This document shows, in pieces, positions 63,801 through 64,000 of a DNA stretch of 64,000 nucleotides (position 1 is its first letter; every line of letters begins with the position of its first letter). This DNA is from Thiohalocapsa sp. PB-PSB1 (lineage in GTDB: Bacteria > Pseudomonadota > Gammaproteobacteria > Chromatiales > Chromatiaceae). The notes beneath the pieces are model-generated. The model saw only the letters and a list, made by a program, of their open reading frames with translations. It was not told the DNA's origin and did not search any database. The stretch lies in assembly GCA_016745215.1 (NCBI GenBank), contig CP050890.1, forward strand, positions 5,146,001 through 5,210,000, written 5' to 3'. The translations under genes were made by a program, and so were the position numbers.

Positions 63801-64000
63801 TAGGCGGACATCCGGGCTATCGAGGTCGCGCATTTCGAAACACCAGGCCGCCTGATCTTGATAGTCCTGCTCGCGGAACAGGTCAAAGTCCAACAGGTGA
63901 ATTCCGATGACCGGACAGAGCCTTTCATAGGCGTCCCCGGCGATCAGCTGATCGCAGATCATTTTCGCTAAATAATAGGTGCTGCGAGCGCTGTAGGCAT

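Larger units (their letters stand above)
61854..64000 (-). pseudogene. Rpn-family recombination-promoting nuclease / PD-(D/E)XK transposase, split by IS630
   Basis: Reading in from the right edge, 66 codons give YSARSTYYLAKMICDQLIAG, PVIGIHLLDFDLF and FEMRDLDSPDVR. The frame is then cut by the IS at 63801. Removing the IS and one TA joins it exactly in frame to GDELQLNVIELKKAERLGQL at 62354 and on to a stop at 61854. These are the middle and C-terminal motifs of the Rpn/PF12784 family. The tail has a Lys/Arg/Gly repeat (KKGRKEGR type, about 62000-62090) and a final ELSDASIAAATGLDIGEV segment that looks like a helix-turn-helix. Intact relatives are Mg-dependent DNA endonucleases that promote RecA-independent recombination. 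Confidence 0.88.

Overview
The window is a chromosomal segment of a gammaproteobacterium. The gene order gyrA-serC-serA-pheA-hisC-tyrA, a complete contiguous rif-str-S10-spc-alpha ribosomal cluster, two tuf genes, and a tRNA-Tyr/Gly/Thr-tuf-tRNA-Trp-secE-nusG arrangement all point that way. Moderate-to-high GC, an S23-type four-helix-bundle gene, an Rpn-family nuclease and IS630/REP elements suggest a Chromatiales-like (purple sulfur or related) bacterium, but that placement is inference.

Layout. 1-607: 5' part of a bile-acid:Na symporter family gene (minus). 826-1416: lipoprotein (plus). 1490-11580, minus: rimO, gyrA, serC, serA, pheA, hisC, tyrA, linking gyrase with serine and Phe/Tyr/His biosynthesis. 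12166-14590, plus: a 46-residue Cys-rich membrane protein running into a 17-bp tandem array, an FKBP-type isomerase, an SDR protein lacking its catalytic Ser and Tyr, and hisI. 14662-17137, minus: PEBP, DUF533 and SAM-hydrolase genes. 17444-51164, minus: about 34 kb of translation and transcription genes, from the tRNA operon through secE-nusG-rplKAJL-rpoBC, rpsLG-fusA-tuf, rpsJ to rplP-rpmC-rpsQ, rplN to rpmJ, and rpsM-K-D-rpoA-rplQ. Two good sigma70 promoters are visible, one before tRNA-Tyr with a GC-rich discriminator and one before rpsL.

51399-64000 is accessory in character: ugd, a secreted amidase, a DUF1295 membrane protein, a three-domain 6-pyruvoyl-tetrahydropterin-synthase (QueD-like) protein and a secreted alpha/beta hydrolase. 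They are mixed with decayed elements: a truncated IS630 end, an S23 pseudogene flanked by hexanucleotide repeats, an IS1182/IS91 chimera, a frameshifted REP-associated transposase with REP palindromes, and an intact IS630 that splits an Rpn-family nuclease gene with a TA duplication.

The most interesting non-genic signal is a short foldback (MITE-like) repeat family with ends AGGCGATT/AATCGCCT. Four copies lie in this window. All sit downstream of a gene in the same orientation relative to it, and two supply or overlap that gene's stop codon. The three-domain PTPS protein, which appears to divide one catalytic set between domains, and the SDR with Ser-to-Asp and Tyr-to-Phe replacements are the most interesting proteins.
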